DNA from: Nipponacmea schrenckii
Taxonomy: Eukaryota > Mollusca > Gastropoda > Lottiidae
DNA: 64,000 bases
NCBI GenBank assembly: GCA_030562195.1
Contig: JAUJPP010000005.1
Coordinates: 41,403,106 to 41,467,105, forward strand
Direction: 5' to 3'
Shown: piece after piece, positions 25,292-37,000 of the stretch
Position numbering within the stretch: position 1 is the first letter of the stretch
Layout: each line of letters starts with the position of its first letter
The notes under the pieces: generated by a model
Told to the model about the DNA's origin: nothing
The model's input: only the letters and a program-made list of their open reading frames with translations
Database searches by the model: none
Made by a program: the position numbers and the translations under genes

Positions 25292-25880
25292 CATTAACAT
25301 TATATGAAGATGTAACCATATGGTATTAAAAAAAAAATTGTGCAAATAGAAATATTCAAATTCTTTTATTCATAGCACAAATAGTTAACGATAGCAAATT
25401 TAGTGTCACACAAATGATTTTGACATTGTTAGAGAATTAGCTGCAATACGATTCTCAATTTTCTCTTCATGCCAGACTTTGTCAGAACACATTTAAAAAC
25501 CATAGCATTTTCATTTTTCCAAACCCCCGTGAAAATAGAACTTCTGACCTCCAACAACCTACATCAGACTGTCACTTACAACTTCATACGTGATTCCCAA
25601 CGTCCTAAATCTGATTACCATGTCCGACTTCCTATTGCTAGACTTCTAACCAGCCTTTGACTTCCTACCTCTGAATCTATATTCCTTCAGGCTTAAATAT
25701 TTGACTGTTTACTGCCCCCACCCCACCCCCTTTCAACAGCTTTCTACATCATTTTTTACTTTCTACATTTCTACTTCTGCGAGTTCTTACTTCCAACTTC
25801 TTTAGCGTTCTCATGCTACGTTTTAATCAGTATTAGAGAAACATCTGTAAATGCCATCACTAAATTCATCGGAGACTGCA

Positions 25881-26438
25881 GACTCATTAACCTAGTCTAC
25901 GGCATCTTATTTACGTGGACTTCTTACGAAGATTACCGTTGATTTCCGCAAACCTACGGCCAGTTACGGAAAAGATGATCATACAAAAAGATGATAATAC
26001 AAAAAGATGATGCTGATAATACAAAAAGATGATAATACAAAAAGATGATAATACAAAAGATGATAATACAAAAAGATGATGCTGATAATACAAAAAGATG
26101 ATAATACAAAAAGATGATGCTGATAATACAAAAAGATGATAATACAAAAAGATGATAATACAAAAAGATGATAATACAAAAAGATGATAATACAAAAAGA
26201 TGATGCTGATAATACAAAAAGATGATAATACAAAAAGATGATGCTGATAATACAAAAAGATGCTGATAATACAAAAAGATGATAATACAAAAAGATGCTG
26301 ATACTGCAAAAAGATGATGCTTATAATGCAAAAAGATGATAATACGAAAAGAAGATAATACGAAAAGATGATGCTGTTAATACAAAAAGATGCTGATACT
26401 GCAAAAATACTAAAAGAAGGCAGTTACGGCGTTCCATA
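25881..26438 (-). repeat. Right inverted arm of the transposon
   Basis: Mirror of the left arm; its minisatellite (gataatacaaaaagatgatg-type units, about 25970-26400) is longer than on the left. Long ORFs on the minus strand (repeating YYHLFVLSSFCII) come from the repeat and are not genes. Confidence 0.85.
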
Positions 26439-26529
26439 TTACGATCTCTGCTTTCAGAACAGGGAGTTGTTTAACTAGGCTAATATTTTTAGGTATCATC
26501 CTTGATCCATTATTTAACAAAGCAACAAT

Positions 26530-26805
26530 TGGTGCACTTCATTTTTTAGGGTAAAGGGTGTAATCGCGGAAAAGTGGGTTGAACTTTTAGTCACCATGGT
26601 CAGGATGAAGGTCGGAGGGGCTGACATGAAAAGGATGAGACAATAACAGGGTGTAAACTTTAATTAACCCTCAACAGTTGAAAATCACAAATAGAATTGG
26701 CCTTATACCGATGTCCTAGCAGAATTTCCCTCATAGCCAACTTTATGACGTTGTCCGTCTTCATTAGGCCATTAAAGTGGGACGTATAACTCCATTCATT
26801 TATTT
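26530..26805 (+). mobile_element. SINE family B copy
   Basis: Contains gtcaccatggtcaggatgaa, ggggctgacatgaa, ccctcaacagttgaaaatca, tagcagaatttccctcatag and tail gtgggacgtataactccatt, parallel to the copies at 19100-19370 and 29900-30185. Confidence 0.6.
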
Positions 26806-26986
26806 TTTTCTCCGTTTTTTTAACCCTTTTTAAACAGCTAGATCAAGAAGATACGTGGACATAATTATCATAATTTACATAACGTTTCAAATATCATTAG
26901 CAATGTTATGGAAAACTCAAATTTTGCAAAATGCTCTTTAAAACAGTGTACAAATATTCCACAAGCAAATATGATTATTTAAACAT

Positions 26987-28770
26987 CTAAAGCGCAATGG
27001 TTGCCAATATAACTGATTGACACATAGATATAGCTGTTCTTTCCCCAGCGTTGAAATCTCCGCTTTCAAATCCGGCCTCTCCCCCACAGGCTTCAGGATT
27101 CTGGAATTTATCTATATTAAGAAACGTCTCCCTTTTTTCCGGACAATTATCGAAATCCTTGGAATATGTGGTACAGATTTTTCCATTTCTTTGAGACCTA
27201 AAAGTAAAATTTCATAGCATCTACAATTGAACGAAACTTTAGGTTCGGCTCTACCGCGGGTCAGTCTGACAATTCTACGTCCCGGTCTCGGCAATAACTG
27301 ATTAAATTACAAACACAGGCAATTGATCAAATTTCAGGTTAGAATTAAATTAAAGTATAAATAAAAAATATAGCACAGCTACAGTCATTCCGACTTACCC
27401 ACAGATGTAAGTCTTGACTTCGTCGTTGGTATTGTTCGTTGGTGATATACGATATCCTAATCTGTTCTTATTTGAATAAGGCAAGTTTATCTCTGAGCTC
27501 CAATATCCCATGACGACACAAGAAAATAAACGCTCAATTGACTTCCGTAGACACCTGGCATTATACGCTGAAATTTTTTTCATTAAATAGAGATGAACTT
27601 CCCATAAATGAAGCAAAAATGTTTTTTCTGTCTCCCCCTTCGGATATACTTCCTGTCCCTCCGAAAAAAAAACACTGCGGGACTGACGGGTATTGGACAC
27701 CCTCAAGCAAACAAAAACAGTGACTCAATCTAAGGAGGACGAGTGAAAAATTGGAAAACAGAAGCCGATCATAATTTCGCGACTCTACCCTCGGATGACT
27801 AAGGTGATGGGGTCAGATTTTCCCCACGAAATTAACTTACTGTCAATTCGGGAACAATGATAATCAAACGTTTTCACGTTCAATTTACTTGGTAAAGATG
27901 GATATGACCCCATCTTAAAATACATTTAAGAATTTCGTCATATATACATTCCAGCAGAGGGAACAGTTTTGTCTTTTGACTATAATATAAAATACAAAAC
28001 AATCAAACATCCATTTTGTATCAACACGAGCCGTTAGAATAGTAGCCATTGAGTTAGGAACACAACTTTTATTCAACTGAAATGTTAGTTATGTTCTCAC
28101 AACACCTTTCATTTTATATAACTATTTACAAAACTAGTCATTTGCTTTGACGACAATTCGCCGATAAAAACGTGTCAGGTCCAATAACATTTTTGCTATT
28201 TCAAATTTACCAGATATCATTGACTGGATCTTGTAAATACAGCCATTAGTAGTGGCCTTCGTTGTTGATACGTCGTTGTTACTAAATTTTCGTTCATACT
28301 GTAGTTAAAAAGTTAACAAAGTGCCAAGGTGACGTGACTAAGACCTATATGGCAAGTGTGGAAACCAATATGTGCCAAACCAGAAATCGGATGATATTAT
28401 TTGCCGGTAGCCGGTAGCCGTTGTGGTTCAAAGAATGGATGTCTGTTTGACACAATAATATACGCCAGTAATACCAGCCCCTCTCTCTTCAACATCCACT
28501 GTAACAGAGGAAATAGTCAATAAATATACTAGTTCAGTAAGTATGCTAATAGACATGGCTAAAGTGCTCCGTATTACAGACTTTTATTAAATTATAGTTT
28601 CGGATGTTCAAATGCAAATGATGCAAAATACACAATATAATTTTATTTTATTATGAATAATATTAATACAAATTATATATATATTTTACCTAGAGTTGAT
28701 CAATTCAATCAAACGTCAACAGAAATTACTACTTACCAATAGCAACCAAGAATATCGTCTGTAGAAACAT
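26987..28770 (-). pseudogene. Decayed paralogue of the Cys-rich secreted protein gene
   Basis: Exon-by-exon match to the intact gene at 30767-32795. Exon 1 28770-28737 encodes the same start, MFLQTIFLVAIG. Exon 3 27979-27841 is 139 bp instead of 140 and loses frame after the second of its three codons for Cys. Exon 4 is 27567-27399 and exon 5 27197-26987. I found no counterpart of exon 2 between 27980 and 28736. Exon 5 ends at TAG where the intact copy has CTG, removing five residues of the hydrophobic tail. Three independent lesions make a pseudogene the best reading, although the 1-bp loss alone could be a sequencing error. Exon 4 keeps its Cys pattern (YNARCLRKS, LFSCVV, TYICG). Confidence 0.7.
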
Positions 28771-29899
28771 CTATAAAATATTTATACTTTGTTTTGGAAT
28801 AAAGAACTTGTCCTTTCCCGATTTCCGCAAAATGGTTTTTATCACCGAATAATGTTCAGTATTCAACTGTACATATCACTTGTATGATAAAAGAGTTATC
28901 TGAGGCACTATATCTCCCAGGAGATAACGCCTGAACGTTTCCTGATTGGTTAGTCTAACAATCTGGCAATGGCTTAAGACAGTGATCTCTATCAGTTTTA
29001 GGCAATGGGTGATGAAGCTCCATTAGATGTTTCAAGACTCTGACTTCAGGTGAAAACTACCGTTATAAATGTTGAGTAGACGACCTTCTGCACAATCTCT
29101 ACCAAGTAAAATTAGACCTATATGTCATACTGGTCCTCAAATTGATGATAACGATATCGACAAGTTACCAGCTGTTGAAGAAAATCTGAACACCAAAAGA
29201 AAGGGATATAAAACTCGTACAAGAGTTGGAAATAAAGAACCACGTCAAATCCATGGAATTTAACCAAAAGAATTAAAAGCAATTTTGTGTAAAATTTCTT
29301 TTTTGACAAAGTATGGTGAGTTTTGATCGAGAGTCTGGTCTACAGGACCCGTCGACGCGTCCTCGATGTCCCGTTGCCCGTCGCAAAAGGTGCGTCGCCG
29401 GTCGAGGCTATCTTACAAACAGGTAAACAAGACAGGTTGATGACGAAGTGTCGAGTGTAGAAGAAACAATTGAAATCCCATAATCTTGTTCGTAACTTTA
29501 GTTTTATGCGTGCACTGGGCACGCAAAACATCTCCTGTCAGTTTCAATCAACGTCAGAAAGGAAATTGGTCAAATAGGCCTAATGCTGGTTAAAGTACTA
29601 AAGCTTACCATCGAAATTTGCGCCTTCTTCACCATGTATAATAATACATAATAATCCGCGAAAGGCGATTCCCTTTCCTGAGATTTTTCCAATTTTTTCT
29701 CCATCATCCTGTCCGACATCTTCAATTTTCTTACAGTCTTCTACGTATTCTGAGGTTTTATACTAATAATATTGAGCCATTATCAAAACCAAACAACAAA
29801 CTTATCTTAAACTTATTAATTTACAATTAGCAAGCTCAATTTAGAGTTAAGGGTTTAATACAGGTAATGGTGGAGAAGATCTTTTGAATACTAGTATTC
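28771..29899. other. Intergenic between the two Cys-rich loci, first part
   Basis: The first 50 bp upstream of exon 1 (aataaagaacttgtcctttc) are shared with the intact gene and so may be promoter/5' UTR. The rest holds only a weak small ORF at 29069-29263 and no recognised repeat. Confidence 0.4.
29069..29263 (+). CDS. Small ORF of unknown function, 64 aa (doubtful)
   Basis: ATG to TAA, highly charged, no Cys cluster, no signal peptide: SRRPSAQSLPSKIRPICHTG near the N-terminus and a basic stretch NTKRKGYKTRTRVGNKEPRQ near the end. Composition is more protein-like than neighbouring ORFs, but it has no recognised family and no splice or promoter support. It could be a gene fragment or chance. 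Confidence 0.2.
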   Translation: MLSRRPSAQSLPSKIRPICHTGPQIDDNDIDKLPAVEENLNTKRKGYKTRTRVGNKEPRQIHGI

Positions 29900-30185
29900 A
29901 ACCTGATTTCCCTTTATCAGTGGAAGAGTATGACGTAAAACTCCATTTATTTCATTTCCCCTTGTCAGTGATGAAGGTGGGACTGACTGAAATGAAGCTT
30001 CTAAGCTTTCTGGAGAACAATAGACCTAACCTACGACCTGTGCACCTGTTATTCCCTTGAAAATAAGAAATCACCAAAAGAGTAGCCCTGGCAGGATATC
30101 CGTCATTGCACTACATGACGTTGCCTTTCTACGTTGGGCCATTATGTGCATGAGATTGGGACATAAACTCGATCCATCTCATTTT
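29900..30185 (+). mobile_element. SINE family B copy
   Basis: Contains cttgtcagtgatgaaggtgg, ccaaaagagtagccctggca, gtcattgcactacatgacgt and tail gagattgggacataaactcg; an additional tail piece precedes it at about 29915-29955. Confidence 0.6.
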
Positions 30186-30766
30186 TCCTACATTTTTAAT
30201 TAAACTTAACCGTTTCAAAACAGTTAGGTCTAGAAGATACGCCATATTTATTGCAAAGTGTTCATAAGTGAACTTATTTTAAAGTGATTAACGAATGAAA
30301 ACGTGCTATAAATAACTTGTTAGATTGACACCTAATGTCTTGTGTCCATTAATTCAATCATTGGACAATCCGTGTGCATTTTGTAATTTATTTTCATTGG
30401 AGGCGGGGCTTGAAAAATTGCCATTTTGCTTTCCTCTGGCGAAACTAGAAAATAATTCTTGGATAAAAACACACTTCTTTATTAGCAAAATTATTTTGTG
30501 TTTTGTATGCTCTCCTCGCTTCAAAATGTCGTTCCAATCTGGCGAAACTGCCTCTCCTATCGACTGTAGTATTGTATAGTAAACTATGCTATAACTATGA
30601 TATACCTAGTTATTCTACGTTCAAAATAACCTTATTCTACAACAAAAACATCAAAGGAAATTCCACTTCACATTTTCAAATGGATGTAATTAGCATATTT
30701 TAGAAATCGTTTAAAATATAATTTATTGAAACGAAAATTTTAAACTGTTAAAAACACAAGCAAATA
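30186..30766. other. Intergenic, no gene recognised
   Basis: AT-rich; short ORFs on the plus strand (30325-30579 and others) have no splice context or family resemblance. This is the 3' flank of the intact Cys-rich gene. Confidence 0.4.
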
Positions 30767-32795
30767 TTAATATATAAACATCAGAAGCGCAATGGTTACC
30801 AATACAACTGATTGACACATAGATGTAGCTGTGTTTTCCTCAGGTGTCTCTGTACTCCCTGATAGGCCAAAATCTTCGCTTTCATATCCGGCCTCTCCCC
30901 CACAGGCTTCAGGATTCTGGAATTTATTTATATTAAGAAAGAGCTCCCTATTTTCAGGACACCCATCGAAATAGTAGGAATACTTGGTACATATTGTCTT
31001 ACCATTCCTTTGAGACCTACAAATAAAATTTCAATTTCAACCGAAGGGAATTATGGGTCATGACAAAACAATAAAACTGTCGGCAAGGTCGATTCGTTAA
31101 CCGAGAAAGTGAAAACCATGTGTTTGTTATGATGTTATCAGTAAACTGTTCATCAACTTTAATATGGTGGTCGGTAAAAACTGTTTCAGTTCTAAATTGT
31201 CTGGGTTATCTCCCTTTCAGTAACTGTAACATAACGGCGGATTTAGGGTATTACTAGCCTTGCTGACAATTTTTTACCTTTTTTTTCTCTGAAGGGGAGT
31301 TTGACCGTTAAATATAGCCGTTATACAACAATACCGCAGCTAACACCCCCCGCCCATTCAAATGGCCACGCCACGCCCCGCTGTATATGTCAATATTATT
31401 ATTATAACTTACCCACATATGTAAGACTTGACATCGTCGTAGGTGTAGTTCGAAATGGGAGGATATTCCAAAATGCTTTCATTATTTTGAGGTACTTTTA
31501 TTCTATCGCCCCACACTCCAGCCACGACACAACCAACTAACGTTCTTACTGACCTCCGTAGACACGTAGCGTTATACGCTGAAAACATGTTATATAAATT
31601 GTGATGAAATTTCACTCAAATTGCAGAGATAAGTATCCAAAAGAAAAATCGACACAGTAGATGGTTATATCTTGAGATCGGTAGTTGCAGTCGACCCTTG
31701 CTTGAGACCCTCCATAATATTTTTCTAACAACCGACCCATTACATATCCTTCTTGTCCTTAAAAGATTATAAATCTGAATACGGTCTTGTTGGGCATCGG
31801 ACACTCTCGCATGAAAAGCAGTGACTCGATATAAGAAGGAGGACGATTCCACGGAAGCCATAAAGTAGTTCATTTGTACGAAATATACTTACTGTTGATA
31901 TGGGAACAATGATAATCAAACGCTTTTACGTTCAATTTACTTGGTAGAAAGTCATGATGTCTTTGTTTAGAATAGCATTCAAGAACTTTGTCATAAACAC
32001 ATTCCAGAATAGGGAACACTTTGGTCTTTTTACTATAATTAATATTAATTAAAACACATTACATTATAACGGCCATTTTATTTCTCGACAAGAGCCATAA
32101 GATTTCGAACCCAACACATGCAACTGAGATTTGACCCTGTCTATTAACATACCCCAATGACATACCTCCCCCCACCCCAGAAAGATACCTGCCCAATAAC
32201 ATACCTCCCTTACTACATACCTGCACATTTCCTGAGATGGGGTAAATAAAAAGTCTATTATAGTTGATACGTTCAAAAAATTAAACTCATTATTGTCGGG
32301 TATACAGGGATTATATTCGATTTTATTTAAACAACCATGGTAATACAAAATAAATTGTCCTTGTACACCAAATACACCTACAACAAACAATTTATAATTA
32401 GTTAGTGGTGGGGCGAGGCGGGGATCACATAATTATCCATAGGGGCACTTTTAGGTATTTCTTCAATATAAATAACTTGGATGTGGTTGGTTCCCGCGGA
32501 ATACTCGTCTTAGACCGCCTCTGTTAAAAAAAAGCAATTTTTCGCGAATAAATATGCTAATACAATAACAATAGAATTGGACATGCTATTTCATTGTTAA
32601 AATAGTCTTCCATATTACAGACCTTTTATCAAATTGTAGTTTTGGTTGTTTAAATGGAGCGAAACATACAATATAAATTAATTTTATATATAGTCAACCT
32701 ACATTTGATCAGTTAAATCAAACGCCAACTTATTAAGCATAAATACAAAATTACTACTTACCAATAGCAACCAAGAATATCGTCTGTAGAAACAT
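30767..32795 (-). CDS. Cysteine-rich secreted, probably GPI-anchored protein of unknown family (5 exons, 248 aa)
   Basis: Exons in transcript order: 32795-32762, 32377-32221, 32032-31893, 31578-31413, 31016-30767; all phases join. Not recognised. Residues 1-18 (MFLQTIFLVAIGVFGVQG) form a signal peptide. The mature part has 12 Cys at 27, 36, 63, 75, 83, 106, 116, 127, 165, 175, 185 and 204, plus Cys 233 at the tail. Three C-x9-11-C-x7-10-C triplets (63/75/83, 106/116/127, 165/175/185) suggest an internal repeat. Asn sequons lie at 47, 113, 143 and 154. A Ser/Thr/Glu-rich spacer (215-231) precedes a hydrophobic C-terminal tail with no cytoplasmic charge (VVLVTIALLMFIY), fitting a GPI signal or a terminal membrane anchor. 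Neighbours: a decayed paralogue downstream and a partial copy at 39049-39964. An extracellular or cell-surface role is inferred; the ligand is unknown. Confidence 0.75.
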
Positions 32796-34026
32796 CTTTA
32801 AAATATTTATACGTTGTTTTGGAATAAAGAACTTGTCCTTTCCCGATTCCCGCAAATTGATCTACACTCAAATCGTGGAGTCCTTTATTTTATATTACTA
32901 TATTTCTGTAGTATCAATTACATAACTTGTTACAACTTATTTAAATTTATTTAAAGCGATACTGCGTCTTAGTATGAACAAAAAATTTAAAAACTTTAAA
33001 TTTGGCCAATATATATATTTCAACCTGCTGAAATCAACAACATAACAGAATATTTATATAAAATGATAAATAAATGAAGAAAAATACTAATTATCAATAA
33101 AAATGCAATTATTATTTTTTTATATGTTTTTTTTTGTTATATAAAAAACGATAAATTGATTAAGTGCTTTTTAATAATAATTTATTTTTGAGAGTGTTCC
33201 AGATTTTACAGGGATTCTGTTACTGTTATCCTAGGAGTCTGTTTCACGAAATCAAAACTTAGGAGGATTTTAGTGTTCCAATGGTCAGATTGGTCAATCA
33301 ATAAAATTGAGTTTTAATTAACCAATCAGGTTACTGTATTTTTTAAAATCTTGATTGTATCTTTGTTAAAATTTTGTGAAACAGGTCCCTGACAGGGCCC
33401 AGGTAAGTTTACTGATGAATAAATATACTCATATTGACCATTCTTGAGAACTTAAATTTAATATCCCTTCTAAGACACAGTATCTCTTTAAATATGCATT
33501 CGAAATATTATTTTTTATTGTTGCTATAACTAAAATAATATAGTGTTTCTAGTTCTAATATGAATAAATTATGTTGTTGAAGAATATGCCTAAACCTGAC
33601 GTTAATCTTTTGCCATAGATAAGAGGGTTTTATTGCAATAAGATTTCTTGGAACTGGTCGGGTTGGTGCGGTTTTTTTTTTTTAATTGTCAAATCTAAAA
33701 TACCCCAGAAAATCCAGGGTGTTTTAAGAGTATATATATGACATTGTTATCAAATTAATGTAACATGTGAAAGCGTGTCCCATAGCCTCTATCATCCAGT
33801 CCCTCTATGTCTACGTATATCTTCTTAGTAGACAGGAATAGTCAGGGCGTGAGAAAATGATGTCCCTGAAATGAATTTGAAGCTTTATATTGAAGTGTTT
33901 GTAAAGAGTATTTGCAATCAAATGTCTGTTATTCCTGAAATTGCTTTAAAATTAAGTGAACGTCTTAATTTATTAGGATTAATTGATCTGAGACGGTGAT
34001 GTCATAAATTGTTTAGTTTTTAGAGA
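32796..34026. other. Upstream region of the Cys-rich gene with MITEs
   Basis: Shares about 50 bp next to exon 1 with the decayed paralogue. It holds a MITE at 32951-33492 with another element nested in it, then AT-rich sequence (33500-34026) leading into the 79-bp satellite. No gene seen. Confidence 0.45.
32951..33492. mobile_element. TTTAAAGGGATACTG MITE interrupted by a second element
   Basis: Left end ttaaagcgatactgcgtctt and right end the complement of ttaaagagatactgtgtctt. Inside, 33239-33384 has inverted ends ctgtttcacgaaat / attttgtgaaacag with caatcaggttactg inside, i.e. a nested small TIR element; related pieces occur near 9770-9915. Confidence 0.7.
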
Positions 34027-37000
34027 TTAGGTTGGTTGAAAAGAAACCAGTTAAATATTAGTTAAATAGTCACTATTCAACAGAAGGCACTGGTACAGGT
34101 TTAGAGATTAGGGTGGTTGAACAGAAACCAGTTACTATTAGTAACTAGTCACTATTCAACAGAAGGCACTGGTACAGGTTTAGAGATTAGGGTGGTTGAA
34201 AAGAAACCTGTTACTATTGGTTACTAGTCACTATTCAACAGAAGGCACTGGTACAGGTTTAGAGATTAGGGGGTTGAAAGGAAACAAGTTACTATTAGTT
34301 ACTAGTCACTATTCAACAGAAGACACTGGTACGGGGTTTTGAGATTAGGGTGGTTGAAAAGAAACCAGTTAAATATTGGTTAAATAGTCACTATTCAACA
34401 GAAGGCACTGGTACAGGTTTAGAGATTAGGGGTTGAAAAGGGAAAACCCGTTACTATTGGTTAAATAGTCACTATTCAACAGAAGACACTGGTTCAGGTT
34501 TAGAGATTAGGCTGGTTGAAAAGAAACCAGTTACTATTGGGAAATTGTCACTATTCAACAGAAGGCACTGGTACAGGTTTAGAGATTAGGATGGTTGAAA
34601 AGAAACCAGTTACTATTGGTAACTTGTCACTATTAACAGAAGGCACTGGTACAGGTTTAGAGATTAGGGTTTGGGTTTAAAGGGAAAAAGTTACTATTGG
34701 TTACTAGTCACTATTCAACAGAAGGCACTGGTTCAGGTTTAGAGATTAGGCTGGTTGAAAGGAAACCAGTTACTATTAGTTAAATTGTCACTATTAACAG
34801 AAGGCACTGGTACAGGTTTAGAGATTAGGGTGGTTGAAAAGAAACCAGTTACTATTGGTTACTAGTCACTATTCAACAGAAGGCACTGGTACAGGTTTAG
34901 AGATTAGGGTGGTTGAAAAGGGAAAAAAGTTACTATTAGTTAAATAGTCACTATTCAACAGAAGACACTGGTACAGGTTTAGAGATTAGGGTGGTTGAAA
35001 GGAAACCAGTTACTATTGTTTACTAGTCACTATTCAACAGAAGGCACTGCTACAGGTTTAGAGATTAGGCTGGTTGAAAGGAAACCAGTTACTATTGGTT
35101 ACTAGTCACTATTCAACAGAAGGCACTGGTACAGGTTTAGAGATTAGGTTTGGGTTTAAAAGGGAAAAAAGTTACTATTGGTTAAATAGTCACTATTCAA
35201 CGGGAAAACACTGGTACAGGTTTAAAAGATTAGGGTGGTTGAAAGAAACCAGTTACTATTAGTAACTTGTCACTATTCAACAGAAGGCATTGGTACAGGT
35301 TTAGAGATTAGGGGGTTGAAAGGAAACCAGTTACTATTAGTTAAATAGTCACTATTCAACAGAAGGCACTGTACAGGTTTAGAGATTAGGTGGTTGAAAG
35401 GAAACCAGTTACTATTGGTTACTAGTCACTATTCAACAGAAGGCACTGGTACAGGTTTAGAGATTAGGCTGGTTGAAAGGAAACCAGTTACTATTGGTAA
35501 ATAGTCACTATTCAACAGAAGGCACTGGTACAGGTTTAGAGATTAGGGTGGTTGAAAGGAAACAAGTTACTATTGGTTACTAGTCACTATTCAACAGAAG
35601 GCACTGGTACAGGTTTAGAGATTAGGGTGGTTGAAAGGAAACCAGTTACTATTGGTTACTAGTCACTATTCAACAGAAGAACTGGTACAGGTTTAGAGAT
35701 TAGGTGGTTGAAAGGAAACCAGTTACTATTGGGAAATTGTCACTATTAACAGAAGGCACTGGTACAGGTTTAGAGATTAGGTTTGGGTTTAAAGGAAACA
35801 AGTTACTATTGGTTACTAGTCACTATTCAACAGAAGACACTGGTTCAGGTTTAGAGATTAGGCTGGTTGAAAGGAAACCAGTTACTATTAGTAACTTGTC
35901 ACTATATAACAGAAGGCACTGGTACAGGTTTAGAGATTAGGGTGGTTGAAAAGAAACCAGTTACTATTGGTTACTAGTCACTATTCAACAGAAGGTACTG
36001 GTACAGGTTTAGAGATTAGGGTGGTTGAAAGGAAACAAGTTACTATTGGTTACTAGTCACTATTCAACAGAAGACACTGGTTCAGGTTTAGAGATTAGGC
36101 TGGTTGAAAGGAAACCAGTTAAATATTGTAAATAGTCACTATTCAACAGAAGACACTGGTACAGGTTTAGAGATTAGGCTGGTTGAAAGGAAACCAGTTA
36201 CTATTAGTAACTTGTCACTATTAACAGAAGGCACTGGTACAGGTTTAGAGATTAGGTTTGGGTTTAAAGGAAACCAAATTACTATTGGTTACTAGTCACT
36301 ATTCAACAGAAGGCACTGGTTCAGGTTTAGAGATTAGGGTGGTTGAAAGGAAACCAGTTACTATTAGTAACTTGTCACTATTAACAGAAGGACTGGTACA
36401 GGTTTAGAGATTAGGGTGGTTGAAAAGAAACCAGTTACTATTGGTTACTAGTCACTATTCAACAAAGGTACTGGTACAGGTTAGAGATTAGGTGGTTGAA
36501 AGGAAACCAGTTACTATTGGTTACTAGTCACTATTCAACAGAAGGCACTGGTTCAGGTTTAGAGATTAGGCTGGTTGAAAGGGAAAACCCGTTACTATTA
36601 GTAACTTGTCACTATTAACAGAAGGCACTGGTACAGGTTTAGATAGAGGCTGGTTGAAAAGAAACCAGTTACTATTGGTAACTAGTCACTATTCAACAAA
36701 AGGCACTGGTACAGGTTTAGAGATTAGGTTGGTTGAAAAGAAACCGTTACTATTGGTTACTAGTCACTATTCAACAGAAGGCACTGGTTCAGGTTTAGAG
36801 ATTAGGGTGGTTGAAAAGAAACCAGTTACTATTGGGTTTCTAGTCACTATTCAACAGAAGGACTGGTACAGGTTTTTGAAAGGTGGTTGAAAAGAAACCA
36901 GTTACTATTGGTTAAATAGTCACTATTCAACAGAAGGCACTGGTACAGGTTTAGAGATTAGGGTGGTTGAAAAGAAGCCAGTTACTATTAGTTACTAGTC

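Larger units (their letters stand above)
24451..26438. mobile_element. DNA transposon with minisatellite-filled inverted arms (IS3EU-like?)
   Basis: Both ends are TATGGAACGCCGTAACTGCC, a perfect 20-bp terminal inverted repeat, flanked by a 6-bp target duplication TTACGA (24445-24450 and 26439-26444). Arms run 24451-24860 and 25881-26438 (410 and 558 bp), each mostly a variable array of short units (tttttgtattatcatc and its complement) closed by an inner unique part (tttacggaaatcaacg / gcggaaatcaacg). The centre holds a broken helix-turn-helix ORF. A TAYGG terminus with a 6-bp duplication fits what I recall of the IS3EU superfamily, which encodes an rve/DDE integrase; no DDE domain remains here. 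Confidence 0.75.

Noticed and set aside
25911..26331. Three overlapping minus-strand ORFs of 100-130 codons (YYHLFVLSSFCII repeats), and matching plus-strand ORFs at 24452-24787
   Set aside because: Generated by the minisatellite arms of the transposon; open in all three frames because the unit lacks stops.
29340..29531. 63-codon minus-strand ORF in a locally GC-rich stretch
   Set aside because: The GC-rich part (cgtcgacgcg, gtcgccggtcg) looks like a transposon end or CpG remnant; nothing protein-like recognised.
32064..32390. Single 108-codon ORF as the gene model for the Cys-rich locus
   Set aside because: It runs past the donor at 32220 into intron (YVVREVCYWAG...) and starts in the upstream intron; the spliced model gives a signal peptide and consistent phases.
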